A stretch of DNA of 64,000 nt from Pseudooceanicola aestuarii (GTDB taxonomy: Bacteria; Pseudomonadota; Alphaproteobacteria; Rhodobacterales; Rhodobacteraceae): NCBI RefSeq assembly GCF_010614805.1, contig NZ_JAAFZC010000001.1:2024001-2088000 (forward strand), given 5' to 3'. The notes below the pieces were generated by a model that saw nothing but the letters and a program-made list of their open reading frames with translations, did no database searches and was not told the DNA's origin. A program made the position numbers and the translations under genes. Below are positions 52,575-61,514 of the stretch, piece after piece. The number at the start of each line of letters is the position of its first letter. Within the stretch, counting starts at the first letter, position 1.

Positions 52575-52960
52575 CCCGGATCATCCAACGCTATTTCGAT
52601 GCCTTCAACGCGGGCGATACCCCGGCGATGCTGGAGTGCCTGTCCGACGACGTGGCCCACCATGTGAACGAGGGGGAGGTGCGCCGGGGCAAACCGCTTT
52701 TTGCCGATTTCTGTGCCCATATGACCCGCTGCTATGACGAAGAGCTGACGGATATGGTGATTCTCGGCGCGGGCGACCGGGCGGCGGCGGAGTATGTGGT
52801 GAACGGCACCTATCTGGCCACCGATTCCGGCCTGCCGGAGGCGCGCGGCCAGACCTATCGCCTGCCGGCGGGATCGTTCTTTACCCTGAATGCGGACGGT
52901 CGGATCGCGCGGGTGACGACCTATTACAATCTGGCCGATTGGCTGCGGCAGGTCGCGTGA
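52571..52960 (+). CDS. SnoaL-like / nuclear transport factor 2 family protein
   Basis: A 129-residue protein with the NTF2-like cone fold pattern (IIQRYFDAFNAGDTPAMLECLSDDVAHHVNEGE, RIARVTTYYNLADWLRQVA). The Asp/His pair of ketosteroid-isomerase-like enzymes is not clearly conserved. Its start overlaps the phosphatase gene by four bases and its stop overlaps the next by four bases, so it is in the same translational chain. Confidence 0.7.
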   Translation: MTRIIQRYFDAFNAGDTPAMLECLSDDVAHHVNEGEVRRGKPLFADFCAHMTRCYDEELTDMVILGAGDRAAAEYVVNGTYLATDSGLPEARGQTYRLPAGSFFTLNADGRIARVTTYYNLADWLRQVA

Positions 52961-53568
52961 CCCTGCGGATCGACTGGCTGACCGGTCCCGCGCTGGAGGC
53001 CGCGCTGGAGGATGTGGCGCGGCTGCGGATCGCGGTGTTTCGCGACTGGCCGTATCTCTATGACGGCGATCTGGACTATGAACGCGGCTACCTTCGGTCC
53101 TACTTGTCGCCCGGCGCCATCGTGGTGGCAGCCTTTGACGATACCGGGGAGGGGGCACCGCGCATGGTCGGTGCGGCAACCGGCGCCCCGATGGAGGATC
53201 ACGCCGCCGATTTCGCTGCCGCCTTTGCCCATCGGCCCGAGGCGCTGACAGATATCTTCTACTGCGCCGAATCGGTGCTGTTGCCCGAATGGCGGGGTCA
53301 GGGGGTCGGCCACGCGTTCTTTGATGCGCGAGAGGCGCATGCCCGGCGACTGGGGCGCCACTACGCTGCGTTCTGTGCCGTGGCCCGCCCCGACAGCCAT
53401 CCGCAACGTCCGGCCTGTCCGCGTGATCTGACGCGGTTCTGGCGCGGACGCGGCTATGCGCCCCTGCCGGATTGCGTGGCGCAATTCCGCTGGCGCGATA
53501 TCGGCGCGGCAGAGGAGACCCCACATGATCTGCAATTCTGGATGAAACCCCTGGAGCCCGCGCCATGA
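52957..53568 (+). CDS. GNAT family N-acetyltransferase-like protein
   Basis: A 203-residue protein with GTG start (52957). The GNAT acetyl-CoA loop is VLLPEWRGQGVGHAFFDARE; the N-terminal RLRIAVFRDWPYLYDGD is the usual first strand-helix. The substrate is unknown. Four-base overlaps at both ends tie it to its neighbours. Confidence 0.75.
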   Translation: MTLRIDWLTGPALEAALEDVARLRIAVFRDWPYLYDGDLDYERGYLRSYLSPGAIVVAAFDDTGEGAPRMVGAATGAPMEDHAADFAAAFAHRPEALTDIFYCAESVLLPEWRGQGVGHAFFDAREAHARRLGRHYAAFCAVARPDSHPQRPACPRDLTRFWRGRGYAPLPDCVAQFRWRDIGAAEETPHDLQFWMKPLEPAP

Positions 53569-54437
53569 AGATCGCCGCTGCCGCCTATCCGCTGGACTGG
53601 TTCTCCAGCTGGCGGGAATATGAAGAAAAACTGACCCGTTGGGTTCGGGATGGCGCCGAACAGGGGGCCGCACTGCTGGTGTTTCCCGAATACGGGGCGA
53701 TGGAACTCGTCTCCCTCGCGGGGGAGGAGACGGCCGCCGATCTGGTGCGTGCGGCGCAGGCCGTGTCGGATCTGATGGACGATGTGAATTCGTTGCACCG
53801 CGAACTGGCGGCGCGCTTCGGGGTGCATATCCTCGGGGCCTCCGCCCCGGTGGTGACGGAGGGGAGAATCGTCAACCGCGCGCATCTGCATACCCCCAAC
53901 GGCCAGACCGGTCATCAGGACAAGCAGATCATGACCCTGTGGGAACGCGACCCCTGGGGCGTGCAGGGCCAGGGCCCGCTGCGGGTTTTCGACACGGCGA
54001 TCGGGCGGATCGCGATCAACATCTGCTATGACAGCGAATTCCCGCTGCTGGCTCGTGCCCAGCGGCAGGCCGATATCCTGCTGGTTCCGTCCTGCACCGA
54101 CGCGGCAGAGGGATATTGGCGCGTGCGCATCGGCGCGCAGGCCCGAGCCATGGAAAATCAATGCGTTGCGGTCATGTCCTCGGTCATCGGGCCGTTCCCG
54201 CAAGTGGAGGCGGTGGACATCAGCACCGGATGCGGAGGCATCTACGGCCCGCCTGATTGCGGTTTTCCGGCCGATGGGGTGATCGCGCAGGGCGCGTTGG
54301 ATCGGCCGGGCTGGACGGTGGGCGCCGTCGATCCGGCAGCCATTTCGGCGGTGCGTTCGGGCGGAAATGTCCGCCACCGCAGCCATTGGGAGGAGGGGCT
54401 CCCGCACGACATCGCGGAACTTTGTACGCTGAAATAG
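53565..54437 (+). CDS. Carbon-nitrogen hydrolase (nitrilase family)
   Basis: A 290-residue protein with the catalytic triad: E in [11 protein letters not shown] in HQDKQIM, C in [14 protein letters not shown]. It probably hydrolyses an amide such as a carbamoyl or omega-amide compound; exact substrate unknown. It overlaps the GNAT gene by four bases and ends the group before infA. Confidence 0.85.
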   Translation: MKIAAAAYPLDWFSSWREYEEKLTRWVRDGAEQGAALLVFPEYGAMELVSLAGEETAADLVRAAQAVSDLMDDVNSLHRELAARFGVHILGASAPVVTEGRIVNRAHLHTPNGQTGHQDKQIMTLWERDPWGVQGQGPLRVFDTAIGRIAINICYDSEFPLLARAQRQADILLVPSCTDAAEGYWRVRIGAQARAMENQCVAVMSSVIGPFPQVEAVDISTGCGGIYGPPDCGFPADGVIAQGALDRPGWTVGAVDPAAISAVRSGGNVRHRSHWEEGLPHDIAELCTLK

Positions 54438-54446
54438 ATTATTATC

Positions 54447-54475
54447 TTGAAGTGCCGGTCGTTTCGCCCCATTTA
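54447..54475 (+). promoter_or_regulatory. Possible infA promoter
   Basis: TTGAAG and CATTTA separated by 17 bases in the 84-base gap before infA; the gap is AT-rich relative to surroundings. Visual call only. Confidence 0.3.
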
Positions 54476-54520
54476 GGCGCGCATCTGCACATCAGCAGAA
54501 GTATGGATGAAGGAGATCAC

Positions 54521-54739
54521 ATGGCCAAGGAAGACATTCTCGAATTCCCCGGCGTCGTGAAGGAACTCCTGCCCAATGCGACATTCCGGGTCGAGCTTGA
54601 GAACGGCCATGAGATCATCGCACACACGGCAGGCAAGATGCGCAAGAACCGCATCCGTGTTCTGGCCGGCGATCGTGTGCAGGTGGAAATGACCCCCTAC
54701 GATCTGACCAAGGGCCGGATCAACTACCGGTTCCGGTAA
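54521..54739 (+). CDS. infA: Translation initiation factor IF-1
   Basis: A 72-residue OB-fold protein starting [18 protein letters not shown]; motif [33 protein letters not shown] is IF-1. It binds the 30S A site during initiation. AGGAGA precedes the ATG. It heads the infA - maf - RNase E/G - yacG run. Confidence 0.97.
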   Translation: MAKEDILEFPGVVKELLPNATFRVELENGHEIIAHTAGKMRKNRIRVLAGDRVQVEMTPYDLTKGRINYRFR

Positions 54740-54766
54740 ATTCTTCCCAAGGAGGGAGGGGGCCGC

Positions 54767-55360
54767 GTGACCCCGACATTGATCCTGGGCTCGGGCAGCC
54801 CCCGCAGGCTGGAGCTTCTGGCCCAGCTGGGGCTGACCCCAACCGACATTCGCCCCCCAGATATCGACGAGACCCCCGCCAAGGGAGAATTGCCGCGCCC
54901 CTATTGCGTGCGCATGGCGCGCGAAAAGGCGCAGGCCGTTCACGCGGTGCCAGATGAAATCGTGCTCTGCGCCGATACCACCGTCGCCCTGGGACGCCGC
55001 ATCCTGGGCAAACCCGCCGACGCCGGCGAGGCTGCGCAATTCCTGCTGGCCCTGTCGGGCCGCCGGCATCGTGTCATCACTGCCGTCGCGGTGCGCGCGG
55101 GCGACCGGATGTGGCAGCGCGACGTGGTCACCGACGTGCGCATGAAACGCCTGTCGGACGATGAGCTGAACGGCTATCTCGCCACCGAGGATTGGCGCGG
55201 GAAGGCGGGGGGCTATGGCATTCAAGGTCCGGCGGGGGCGTTCATCCCCTGGATCTCCGGCAGTTTCAGCGCCGTCATGGGCCTGCCCGTGGCCGAAACC
55301 GCACAAGTGCTGGCCGCTGCGGGCGTGCCGGTCTGGTCCGCCAGGAAGGATACCGCATGA
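54767..55360 (+). CDS. Maf family nucleoside triphosphate pyrophosphatase
   Basis: A 197-residue protein, GTG start with GGAGGGAGGG just before. Maf motifs are [14 protein letters not shown] at the start, [26 protein letters not shown] and the end [17 protein letters not shown]. It removes pyrophosphate from non-canonical or UTP/TTP nucleotides. It overlaps the RNase gene by four bases. Confidence 0.93.
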   Translation: MTPTLILGSGSPRRLELLAQLGLTPTDIRPPDIDETPAKGELPRPYCVRMAREKAQAVHAVPDEIVLCADTTVALGRRILGKPADAGEAAQFLLALSGRRHRVITAVAVRAGDRMWQRDVVTDVRMKRLSDDELNGYLATEDWRGKAGGYGIQGPAGAFIPWISGSFSAVMGLPVAETAQVLAAAGVPVWSARKDTA

Positions 55361-56424
55361 AGGGTTTTCAGATCGCTCTCGACACGCTGCCCCGGCGCGA
55401 CGGAGAGAGGGCCGAAGCCGCCGCCCTGCTGGAGGACGGCCAACTGTCCGATCTGCTGATCGACACTGACGATCCGCGCCCCGGCACGATCTACCGCGCC
55501 CTGACCGACCGCCCCGTGAAGGGGCAGGGCGGCATGTTCCTGAAGACCCCGGACGGCCCGGCCTTCTTGCGCCAGGTCAAGGGGTTGGCCCCCGGTCAGC
55601 CGATCCTGGTGCAGGTCTCCGGCCATGCCGAACCGGGCAAGGCGATTCCAGTCACCGCCCGTCTGCTGTTCAAAAGCCGCTATGCCATCGTCACCCCCGG
55701 CGCGCCCGGTATCAACATATCCCGCGCCATCCGGGACGAGGAAATCCGCGTTTCCCTGAACGGGCTGGCCCATGACATCTTCCCCGAGACGGAGGTGGGG
55801 CAGGGCGGCGAGGCAGCCGGCTTGATCCTGCGCTCAGCCTGCGCGGCGGCGGACGAGGATGCCGTGGCGGAAGACATCGCCATGATGGCCGATCTCGCCG
55901 CCCGCGTTCTGGGCGACGCCGAGGGCGCGCCGGAAAAGCTGCTGGACGGTCCGGGCCCGCATGATCTGGCCTGGCGCGACTGGCCGCAGGCCCAGGTGGA
56001 GGACGCGACCGGCAGCTTTGCCACTCTCGGCGTTGACGAGATGATCGCCGCGCTGCGGGGCGGCCGTGTGCCCCTGCCAGGCGCCGGGACGATGTTCGTG
56101 GAGCCGACGCGCGCCTGCGTCGCCGTTGACGTGAACACCGGCGCCGACACCAGCCCTGCCGCCGGGCTGAAGGCCAATATCGCCGCCGCCCGCGCTCTGC
56201 CGCGCCAGTTGCGCCTGCGTGGGTTGGGCGGGTTGATCTACCTTGACCTTGCGCCCTTTCCCAAGCGGGAGCGGAAGCAGCTGGAAAGCGCGCTGAAGGC
56301 CGCGCTGCGCGGCGACGATGTGGAAACGACCGTCTCCGGCTGGTCGGTCCTGGGCAATCTGGAGCTTCAACGCAAACGCGCTCGCCTTCCGCTGGCACCC
56401 ATCCTGGCAGGACTGTCCGAATGA
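55357..56424 (+). CDS. Ribonuclease E/G family protein, short form
   Basis: A 355-residue protein. The RNase E/G catalytic region is seen as [14 protein letters not shown] (Mg Asp) and [23 protein letters not shown]; the [11 protein letters not shown] block and a [10 protein letters not shown] loop are present. The length is well under the about 450-500 of RNase G and the S1 RNA-binding domain is not evident, although such short forms are usual after maf in this order. It overlaps yacG by four bases. Confidence 0.85.
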   Translation: MKGFQIALDTLPRRDGERAEAAALLEDGQLSDLLIDTDDPRPGTIYRALTDRPVKGQGGMFLKTPDGPAFLRQVKGLAPGQPILVQVSGHAEPGKAIPVTARLLFKSRYAIVTPGAPGINISRAIRDEEIRVSLNGLAHDIFPETEVGQGGEAAGLILRSACAAADEDAVAEDIAMMADLAARVLGDAEGAPEKLLDGPGPHDLAWRDWPQAQVEDATGSFATLGVDEMIAALRGGRVPLPGAGTMFVEPTRACVAVDVNTGADTSPAAGLKANIAAARALPRQLRLRGLGGLIYLDLAPFPKRERKQLESALKAALRGDDVETTVSGWSVLGNLELQRKRARLPLAPILAGLSE

Positions 56425-56633
56425 GCTGCCCGATCTGTGGCGACAACAGCGCCACCACCTATCGCCCCTTCTGCTCTCGCCGCTGTGCGGACCGTGACCT
56501 GGCGCGCTGGCTGAACGGCAGCTATGCCGTCCCCTCCACCGCGCCCGAGGACATGGAAGAGGCCGCCGACGCCTTCGAAGAAGCCCTGAGCCGGGACGCC
56601 CTCCTCGACGACCCGACCAAGTTGCGTCACTGA
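56421..56633 (+). CDS. yacG: DNA gyrase inhibitor/zinc protein YacG
   Basis: A 70-residue zinc-ribbon protein CPICGDNS ... RPFCSRRCADRDLARWL (C-x2-C and C-x3-C), then an acidic tail EDMEEAADAFEEAL. YacG binds zinc and inhibits gyrase. It is the last gene of the run, four bases overlapping the ribonuclease gene. Confidence 0.9.
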   Translation: MSCPICGDNSATTYRPFCSRRCADRDLARWLNGSYAVPSTAPEDMEEAADAFEEALSRDALLDDPTKLRH

Positions 56634-57124
56634 TCGGCGCCCGTCGCCCCGCCCCCGACTCCGACTCCGATTTCGGGCGCAGGGCCGGTCAACGGATGCC
56701 GGATCCGCCTGCGGCGGGCGGCGTGCCTGCCGTCACCGCACCGAAATCCCACGATCTCCGGCCCGGTTCGCATTCCGTCCCTTGTGCTGATCCCGCGTCG
56801 GCCGCTTTGACCCGACCAGGCGCGGGCCAAGGTCCCGCGACGTCGGTCACGACAAGGCAGCCGCCCACCCGATGCGGCACGTCTCATTTTCGGTGTCCCC
56901 CTTCTCGTTACCCGTGGACAGCACCCGCGCGAGCTCTCCGCGCACCTCCCTCAAGTACTTGGTTTTCCGACATTTCCCACCCATCCTTCGCCCCGTGCCA
57001 GGTGCCCTGAAGGCCCCTCTGCACAGCTTCCGCTACGGCCTTGATCTTTTTTGCACTTCCCCTCTGGACAGTCCCGCGCACCTCGCCTAGAACGCCTCCA
57101 CCCGAAGGCGCTGCCTTCTCCCGT
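56634..57124. other. Intergenic 491 bases, no gene seen
   Basis: Between yacG and tRNA-Phe. Open frames have poor starts and random composition. It contains the tRNA-Phe promoter candidate and T-rich patches that may be terminators of the preceding run. Confidence 0.5.
57065..57093 (+). promoter_or_regulatory. Candidate tRNA-Phe promoter
   Basis: -35 TGGACA (57065-57070) and -10 TAGAAC (57088-57093) with a 17-base spacer, ending 31 bases before the tRNA start. Confidence 0.55.
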
Positions 57125-57199
57125 GCCCGGGTAGCTCAGGGGTAGAGCAGTGGATTGAAAATCCTCGTGTCGGTGGTTCGATTCCGCCCCCGGGCACCA
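57125..57199 (+). tRNA. tRNA-Phe (GAA)
   Basis: Acceptor GCCCGGG pairs with CCCGGGC; anticodon loop TTGAAAA with anticodon GAA; T-arm GGTTCGATTCC; A discriminator and CCA encoded. The lower-GC island begins at once after its 3' end. Confidence 0.96.
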
Positions 57200-57267
57200 T
57201 TGCAAACAACTGAAATATATAGGTATTTCTGTTGTGAGTACTCACTCAGTGCTGATTTCCATCTCCT

Positions 57268-57289
57268 CGGGACGACAGCGGGACGACAG
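57268..57289. repeat. Tandem 11-base repeat CGGGACGACAG
   Basis: Two perfect adjacent copies of CGGGACGACAG, 69 bases past the tRNA end. Short direct repeats here could be recombinase arm or excisionase sites of the island. Confidence 0.55.
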
Positions 57290-57398
57290 ACTTCTCTCCT
57301 TCATTCGTTGCTTGAAGTCGATAGTCTGGCACATTTGCATTTCCGGCGAAAGCAGATCGACATCACTTCATCTCCAGTCAATCACATGGAGATAACAG

Positions 57399-57704
57399 AT
57401 GCATAGCTCAGGAACTGCACACGACGTTCTGCTACCGATCGAACGGGTTTGCGAAATCTTGTCCCGCTCGAAGGCGAGCATTTACCGGGACATCAAGCGT
57501 GAAACGTTTCCCAAAGCGCAAAAGCTGGGCCGCTCGAGCCGCTGGCGGCTGTCGCTCATCATGCAAATCGTCGAGGGTACGTACCAGCCAGAATGCTCAA
57601 ATGAGCTAAATTCAGCGGATGAACCTTCAACTCCTTGTACGGAAGCTTCCTCCGAAACGGCCGTCGCTGAAGAATGCACGGGAGCGCCCCAGGAGGTGCA
57701 ATAA
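57399..57704 (+). CDS. AlpA-like DNA-binding regulator
   Basis: A 101-residue protein. Residues 10-45 read VLLPIERVCEILSRSKASIYRDIKRETFPKAQKLG, the winged HTH of AlpA/phage regulators. The last 45 residues are Ser/Glu/Thr rich and probably disordered. AlpA proteins activate integrase or excisionase genes; here no integrase lies nearby. ATG 57399 has GGAGA upstream within 13 bases. Confidence 0.75.
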   Translation: MHSSGTAHDVLLPIERVCEILSRSKASIYRDIKRETFPKAQKLGRSSRWRLSLIMQIVEGTYQPECSNELNSADEPSTPCTEASSETAVAEECTGAPQEVQ

Positions 57705-57736
57705 GCACTGCGCACGTTGCCTTGTGGCTTAACGCA

Positions 57737-58099
57737 TCATGGGGCCGGGCCGGCACCGTTGTCACGCCGGAAGTCAGCGATGGTCTTGTGACCCGGCACC
57801 AATCGCCCGGTCACCCACATGACCTCGACGTTCCGCCCGGCCTCGCGCTCCAGCAGACGGCTGGAGGGGATGCGGTTCAGGTAGCCGTAGATGAAGAGCT
57901 TGAGCAGAACGGCCGGATGATATCCCGGCCGTCCGGGGCGCGCCGGCGCGTGTCGGGTGAAACCAAGACCGGCCAGATCGAGCTCATCAACGAAAAGGTC
58001 CACGACGCGAACCAAGTGATCCTCGCCGATCCAGTCTTCCAGCCGCTCCGGAAAAAGCGTCGTCTGTTCCCGGTCGATCCCTTCGATGAAACCCGACAT
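57737..58099 (-). pseudogene. IS1182-family transposase, C-terminally truncated
   Basis: A 120-residue fragment from MSGFIEGIDREQTTLFPERLEDWIGEDHLVRVVDLFVDEL to KTIADFRRDNG, which is the start of the IS1182 transposase (DUF772 region). The full enzyme is about 450-500 residues; after DNG the sequence runs into unrelated AGPAP and a stop. The break is near 57755. The other IS end may be around 58145-58165. Inactive by itself. Confidence 0.85.
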
Positions 58100-58316
58100 G
58101 CCTGCCCCCGTCTGCCTCGCAGAAGTCTAACATGTCGGGGAGTTTCCACACAGCCTCGGCCCTTACCAGCCGTTCGCATGGCATCGCGCCGCTGCAGTGC
58201 AGCGTCTAAGAAGCGGACATCCAAAAACATGCCGATATAAGCCTGACTGAGAATAACTCTTTGCGGCCAGGCTTTGCTCGTCATCGTTATGCATACTGAA
58301 AGCACGTGGGAATAAT

Positions 58317-59186
58317 TCAGCCCGCACCAATGGTTCCCAACCAATCCAGAAAAACACCCAACCGGCGCAACCCCGAGACGCGGGTTAGGTAGAGGGCTGA
58401 GATATCCAGCGGGGCGGCGTCAAGCTGGCCCGGGAACAGCTCAACCAATCGGCCCGCATCAATGTCATCTGCGATCATGAAATCGGAAAAACGCGAGATG
58501 CCAAGCCCGCCTAATACCATCTGGCGCACGGCCTCTCCATTGCCTGCGGTCACCGCGGGGGGGACCGTCACCGGGGTAGACAGACCAGTAAAGCGCAGCG
58601 TGTTGATATGATCTGGTGCCGCAAAGCGCACTTGCTCCAGCTTTGCGAGGTCGGTTGGTGTTTTTGGCCAGCCTTTGCGATCAAGGTATTCCGGCGCAGC
58701 CACTAATTTCCAAGCCGTGCGCCCCAAGGGGCGGTGCAACATGTCGCTATCAGGCAGCTGGCCCAGCCGAATGGCAACGTCCGCGTGGCTGCCGATAAGG
58801 TCCACCAGCGCATCTGTCATGTCGATCGAAAGCTGGATGCCGGGGTATTCCGCACGAAACTCGGCCAGCCGCGGGGCGAGGACATGCAGGACGTAAGGCA
58901 CAGGCGCATTCACACGCAGTGGTCCGGCGGGGGCCTGTCCACTTGTTGCGATCTCTTGCAGGGCTTCGCTGCGATCCAAAATCTCGCGCGCCTCGGCCAG
59001 AACGGCAGCGCCTTCGGGGGTGATCTCGATGGACCGCGTAGTCCGGCGCAGGAGTGTGACTTGCAACTGCTCTTCCAGCCGCGTCACTGACCGGCTGAGT
59101 GTTGAGGCAGACACCCCTCTGCGCCGCGCGGATTCAGCAAAGCCCCCATCATCGACGATCCCGACAAAGGCAGCCAAGTCCCCCAT
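58317..59186 (-). CDS. LysR family transcriptional regulator
   Basis: A 289-residue LysR protein: the HTH region is GDLAAFVGIVDDGGFAESARRRGVSASTLSRSVTRLEEQL (N-terminal 40 residues), then the periplasmic-binding-type effector domain with GPLRVNAPVPYVLHVLAP, VAIRLGQLPDSDMLHRPLG and a variable end. It is divergent from the MFS gene and probably controls that operon in response to its cargo. Start 59186 follows the family start; a longer frame is open upstream. Confidence 0.9.
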   Translation of the reverse strand: MGDLAAFVGIVDDGGFAESARRRGVSASTLSRSVTRLEEQLQVTLLRRTTRSIEITPEGAAVLAEAREILDRSEALQEIATSGQAPAGPLRVNAPVPYVLHVLAPRLAEFRAEYPGIQLSIDMTDALVDLIGSHADVAIRLGQLPDSDMLHRPLGRTAWKLVAAPEYLDRKGWPKTPTDLAKLEQVRFAAPDHINTLRFTGLSTPVTVPPAVTAGNGEAVRQMVLGGLGISRFSDFMIADDIDAGRLVELFPGQLDAAPLDISALYLTRVSGLRRLGVFLDWLGTIGAG

Positions 59187-59228
59187 GCGCAGCAATTCGT
59201 GCAGTTTCTGCAATGATCCATTCCAAAC

Positions 59229-59244
59229 TTGCCTGCTCTCGCAA
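59229..59244. promoter_or_regulatory. Candidate LysR site in the divergent gap
   Basis: TTGC-N8-GCAA palindrome, 43 bases upstream of the LysR start and 53 upstream of the MFS start. LysR proteins bind such palindromes between divergent genes; weak evidence. Confidence 0.35.
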
Positions 59245-59297
59245 CAGATAGCGACTGGCATATGTGGCGTCGACATCAAATTCACTGGAGAAAACCG

Positions 59298-60479
59298 ATG
59301 CCTCTTGCACTCTGGGCGCTGACCATCAGCGCTTTCGCCGTCGGAACGACCGAGTTCGTCATCGTCGGCTTGCTTCCCACGATCGCCGCTGACCTTGGCG
59401 TTTCCACCCCCTCCGCTGGCCTGCTCGTCAGCCTCTACGCGCTTGGCGTGACCATCGGCGCGCCGGTGCTGACCGCCATGGCCGACCGCGTGCCACGTAA
59501 GACACTTTTGCTTCTGTTGCTGGCTCTGTTCACGCTTGGCAACGCTTATGCCGCCTTTGCGCCGGATTACGGCAGCCTTGTCGCTGCGCGCTTTATCACC
59601 GGTCTCGCCCACGGTGTTTTCTTTGCCATCGCCTCGACGATCGCCACCGATCTGGTGGAGCCTGAAAAGGAAAGCTCGGCCATTGCGTTGGTGTTCCTTG
59701 GCCTGACGGTGGCGCTGGTGACGGGCGTGCCCTTGGGCACCTTCATTGGCCAAAACTTCGGTTGGCAGTCGACCTTCCTTGGCGTTGTCGCTTTGGGCGT
59801 GATCGGCTTCATTGCCTCAGCCGTCTTGGTGCCTGCGAATTTGACCAAGACCGCCTCCGCCGGGATCAAAGCACAGTTGCAGGTACTGACTTCGCCGCGC
59901 CTGCTGCTGGTCTATCTGATCACTGCGATCGGCTATGGCGGCAACTTCATCGCCTTCACTTTCCTTGCACCGATGTTGAACGAAGTCACCGGACTGTCCG
60001 CAGGCGCCGTTAGCTTGGTGCTGCTGCTCTATGGTGCATCTGTCGCCGTTGGAAACATCGCAGGCGGCAAACTGGCTGACCGGATCGGTGCAGTAGCGTC
60101 CTTGACGGTGATCTTTGCTGGCCTTGCGATATCACTGGTCGCACTCGGCGCGTTCTTGACCAGCCCGATTGCAGCCATCGCGGTTGCGGCTTTCTGGGGC
60201 GGTTTTGCCTTCGCCAACGTGCCACCACTGCAGTCCTACGTTGTGCAAATTGCGCGCGAAGTCTCACCTGGTGCGGTTGATGTAGCCTCGGGTCTGAACA
60301 TTGGAGCGTTCAACCTTGGCATTGCCGGTGGCGCATGGGCCGGTGGTCTTGTGGTCGAAGGTATCGGTCTTACCTCGGCACCCTACATTGCTGCCGGAGT
60401 TGTGGTTGTCGGAATCGTTCTGGTGCGTCTGTCTGGCCGCCTAAACACAACAACATCCCAAGCAGTTGCTGCTGAATAA
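59298..60479 (+). CDS. MFS transporter (DHA1 type)
   Basis: A 393-residue protein with 12 predicted helices and the DHA1 features (TISAFAVGTTEFVIVGLLPTIAADLGVS, MADRVPRKTLLLLLLALF with the loop 2-3 motif). AraJ/YdhP-like proteins export drugs or sugars. It starts an operon with two oxidoreductases; export or uptake of an oxidised compound is inferred. Confidence 0.9.
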   Translation: MPLALWALTISAFAVGTTEFVIVGLLPTIAADLGVSTPSAGLLVSLYALGVTIGAPVLTAMADRVPRKTLLLLLLALFTLGNAYAAFAPDYGSLVAARFITGLAHGVFFAIASTIATDLVEPEKESSAIALVFLGLTVALVTGVPLGTFIGQNFGWQSTFLGVVALGVIGFIASAVLVPANLTKTASAGIKAQLQVLTSPRLLLVYLITAIGYGGNFIAFTFLAPMLNEVTGLSAGAVSLVLLLYGASVAVGNIAGGKLADRIGAVASLTVIFAGLAISLVALGAFLTSPIAAIAVAAFWGGFAFANVPPLQSYVVQIAREVSPGAVDVASGLNIGAFNLGIAGGAWAGGLVVEGIGLTSAPYIAAGVVVVGIVLVRLSGRLNTTTSQAVAAE

Positions 60480-60542
60480 CCTCACTTGCCCTGCCGTATC
60501 TTTATGGCGGCGGGGCAAATCATTGAACTGGAGGTTCGTATC

Positions 60543-61514
60543 ATGTCTGCCCTAAATCTGATTTACAAAGACCGCATGACTTTCGGCATCGAATTGCCAC
60601 TGGACCGCGACTGGACCGAGGCCGGGCAATACTGCGCCCGTATCGAGGGACGCCCCTTTGGTGTGCCTGACATCTCAAACCCCTCCAAGGGAGTAGAGCT
60701 GGCCGAAAGTCTTGGTTTCGATGCGGTCTGGCTGCGGGACGTGCCGGTTCACGATCCCAGCTTCGGGGATGCGGGACAGGTCTTCGATCCGTTCCCCTAT
60801 CTCGGCTTTCTTGCAGGCCGCACGCGGGGCATTGCACTTGGCACAGCGGGTATCGTCCTGCCGCTGCGGGATCCAATCCTCCTGGCCAAGATGACGGCCA
60901 GCCTGCACCATCTATCGGGCGGGCGGTTTATCCTTGGCATTGCGTCCGGGGACCGTCCGGTAGAATACCCTCTGATGGGGCTGGACTATGAGGCCCGCGG
61001 AGCCACTTTGCGTGATCGCGTCGGCCAGATGCGCAATCTTTGGTCGGGGGATACGCTGCAGGGGCCGCAAGGTCCGGTCACTGTGCGTCCCTACGTGCCA
61101 GAAGGTATCCCGATGGTCATGGCCGGGATGGGCCAACAAAGCCTGCAATGGATCGCCCGCACATTGGACGGCTGGTTCACCTATCCGGGCCCTCCCGATC
61201 AGGCCGAGCGCCGCCTGTCGATGTGGCGTCAGGCGCGCACTGATGCTGGCCTACCCCCCGCGCCGGTCCTGTCTGTCATGCACCTGGATCTTGACCCTGA
61301 TCCCGATGCGCCCTTCCGGCCAATCCAGTTCGGGGGCCGTATGGGTCGCAATGCTCTGACAAATCACGTTCGCTCCCTGCACGCTGCAGGGGTCGCCCAC
61401 ATTGCCTTTAACCTGCGCCAATCACAGCGCGAAATCGAGGACGTTCTGGCCGAGTTAGCCGAGCACGTCATCCCTGAGTTCACCGAGCAAAATAATAAGG
61501 AAACAACACTATGA
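60543..61514 (+). CDS. LLM class oxidoreductase (TIGR03571-type)
   Basis: A 323-residue luciferase-like FMN enzyme: MTFGIELPLDRDWT near the start, FDAVWLRDVPVHDP, ALGTAGIVLPLRDPILLAKMTASLHHLSGGR and GIASGDRP. These match the TIGR03571 group. It would oxidise a small molecule with FMNH2 and O2. Spacing of four-base overlap to the aldo-keto reductase gene shows one operon. Confidence 0.85.
   Translation: MSALNLIYKDRMTFGIELPLDRDWTEAGQYCARIEGRPFGVPDISNPSKGVELAESLGFDAVWLRDVPVHDPSFGDAGQVFDPFPYLGFLAGRTRGIALGTAGIVLPLRDPILLAKMTASLHHLSGGRFILGIASGDRPVEYPLMGLDYEARGATLRDRVGQMRNLWSGDTLQGPQGPVTVRPYVPEGIPMVMAGMGQQSLQWIARTLDGWFTYPGPPDQAERRLSMWRQARTDAGLPPAPVLSVMHLDLDPDPDAPFRPIQFGGRMGRNALTNHVRSLHAAGVAHIAFNLRQSQREIEDVLAELAEHVIPEFTEQNNKETTL

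Noticed and set aside
57737..58099. Programmed frameshift producing a full transposase
   Set aside because: No frame past the break continues the transposase, so it is truncated.
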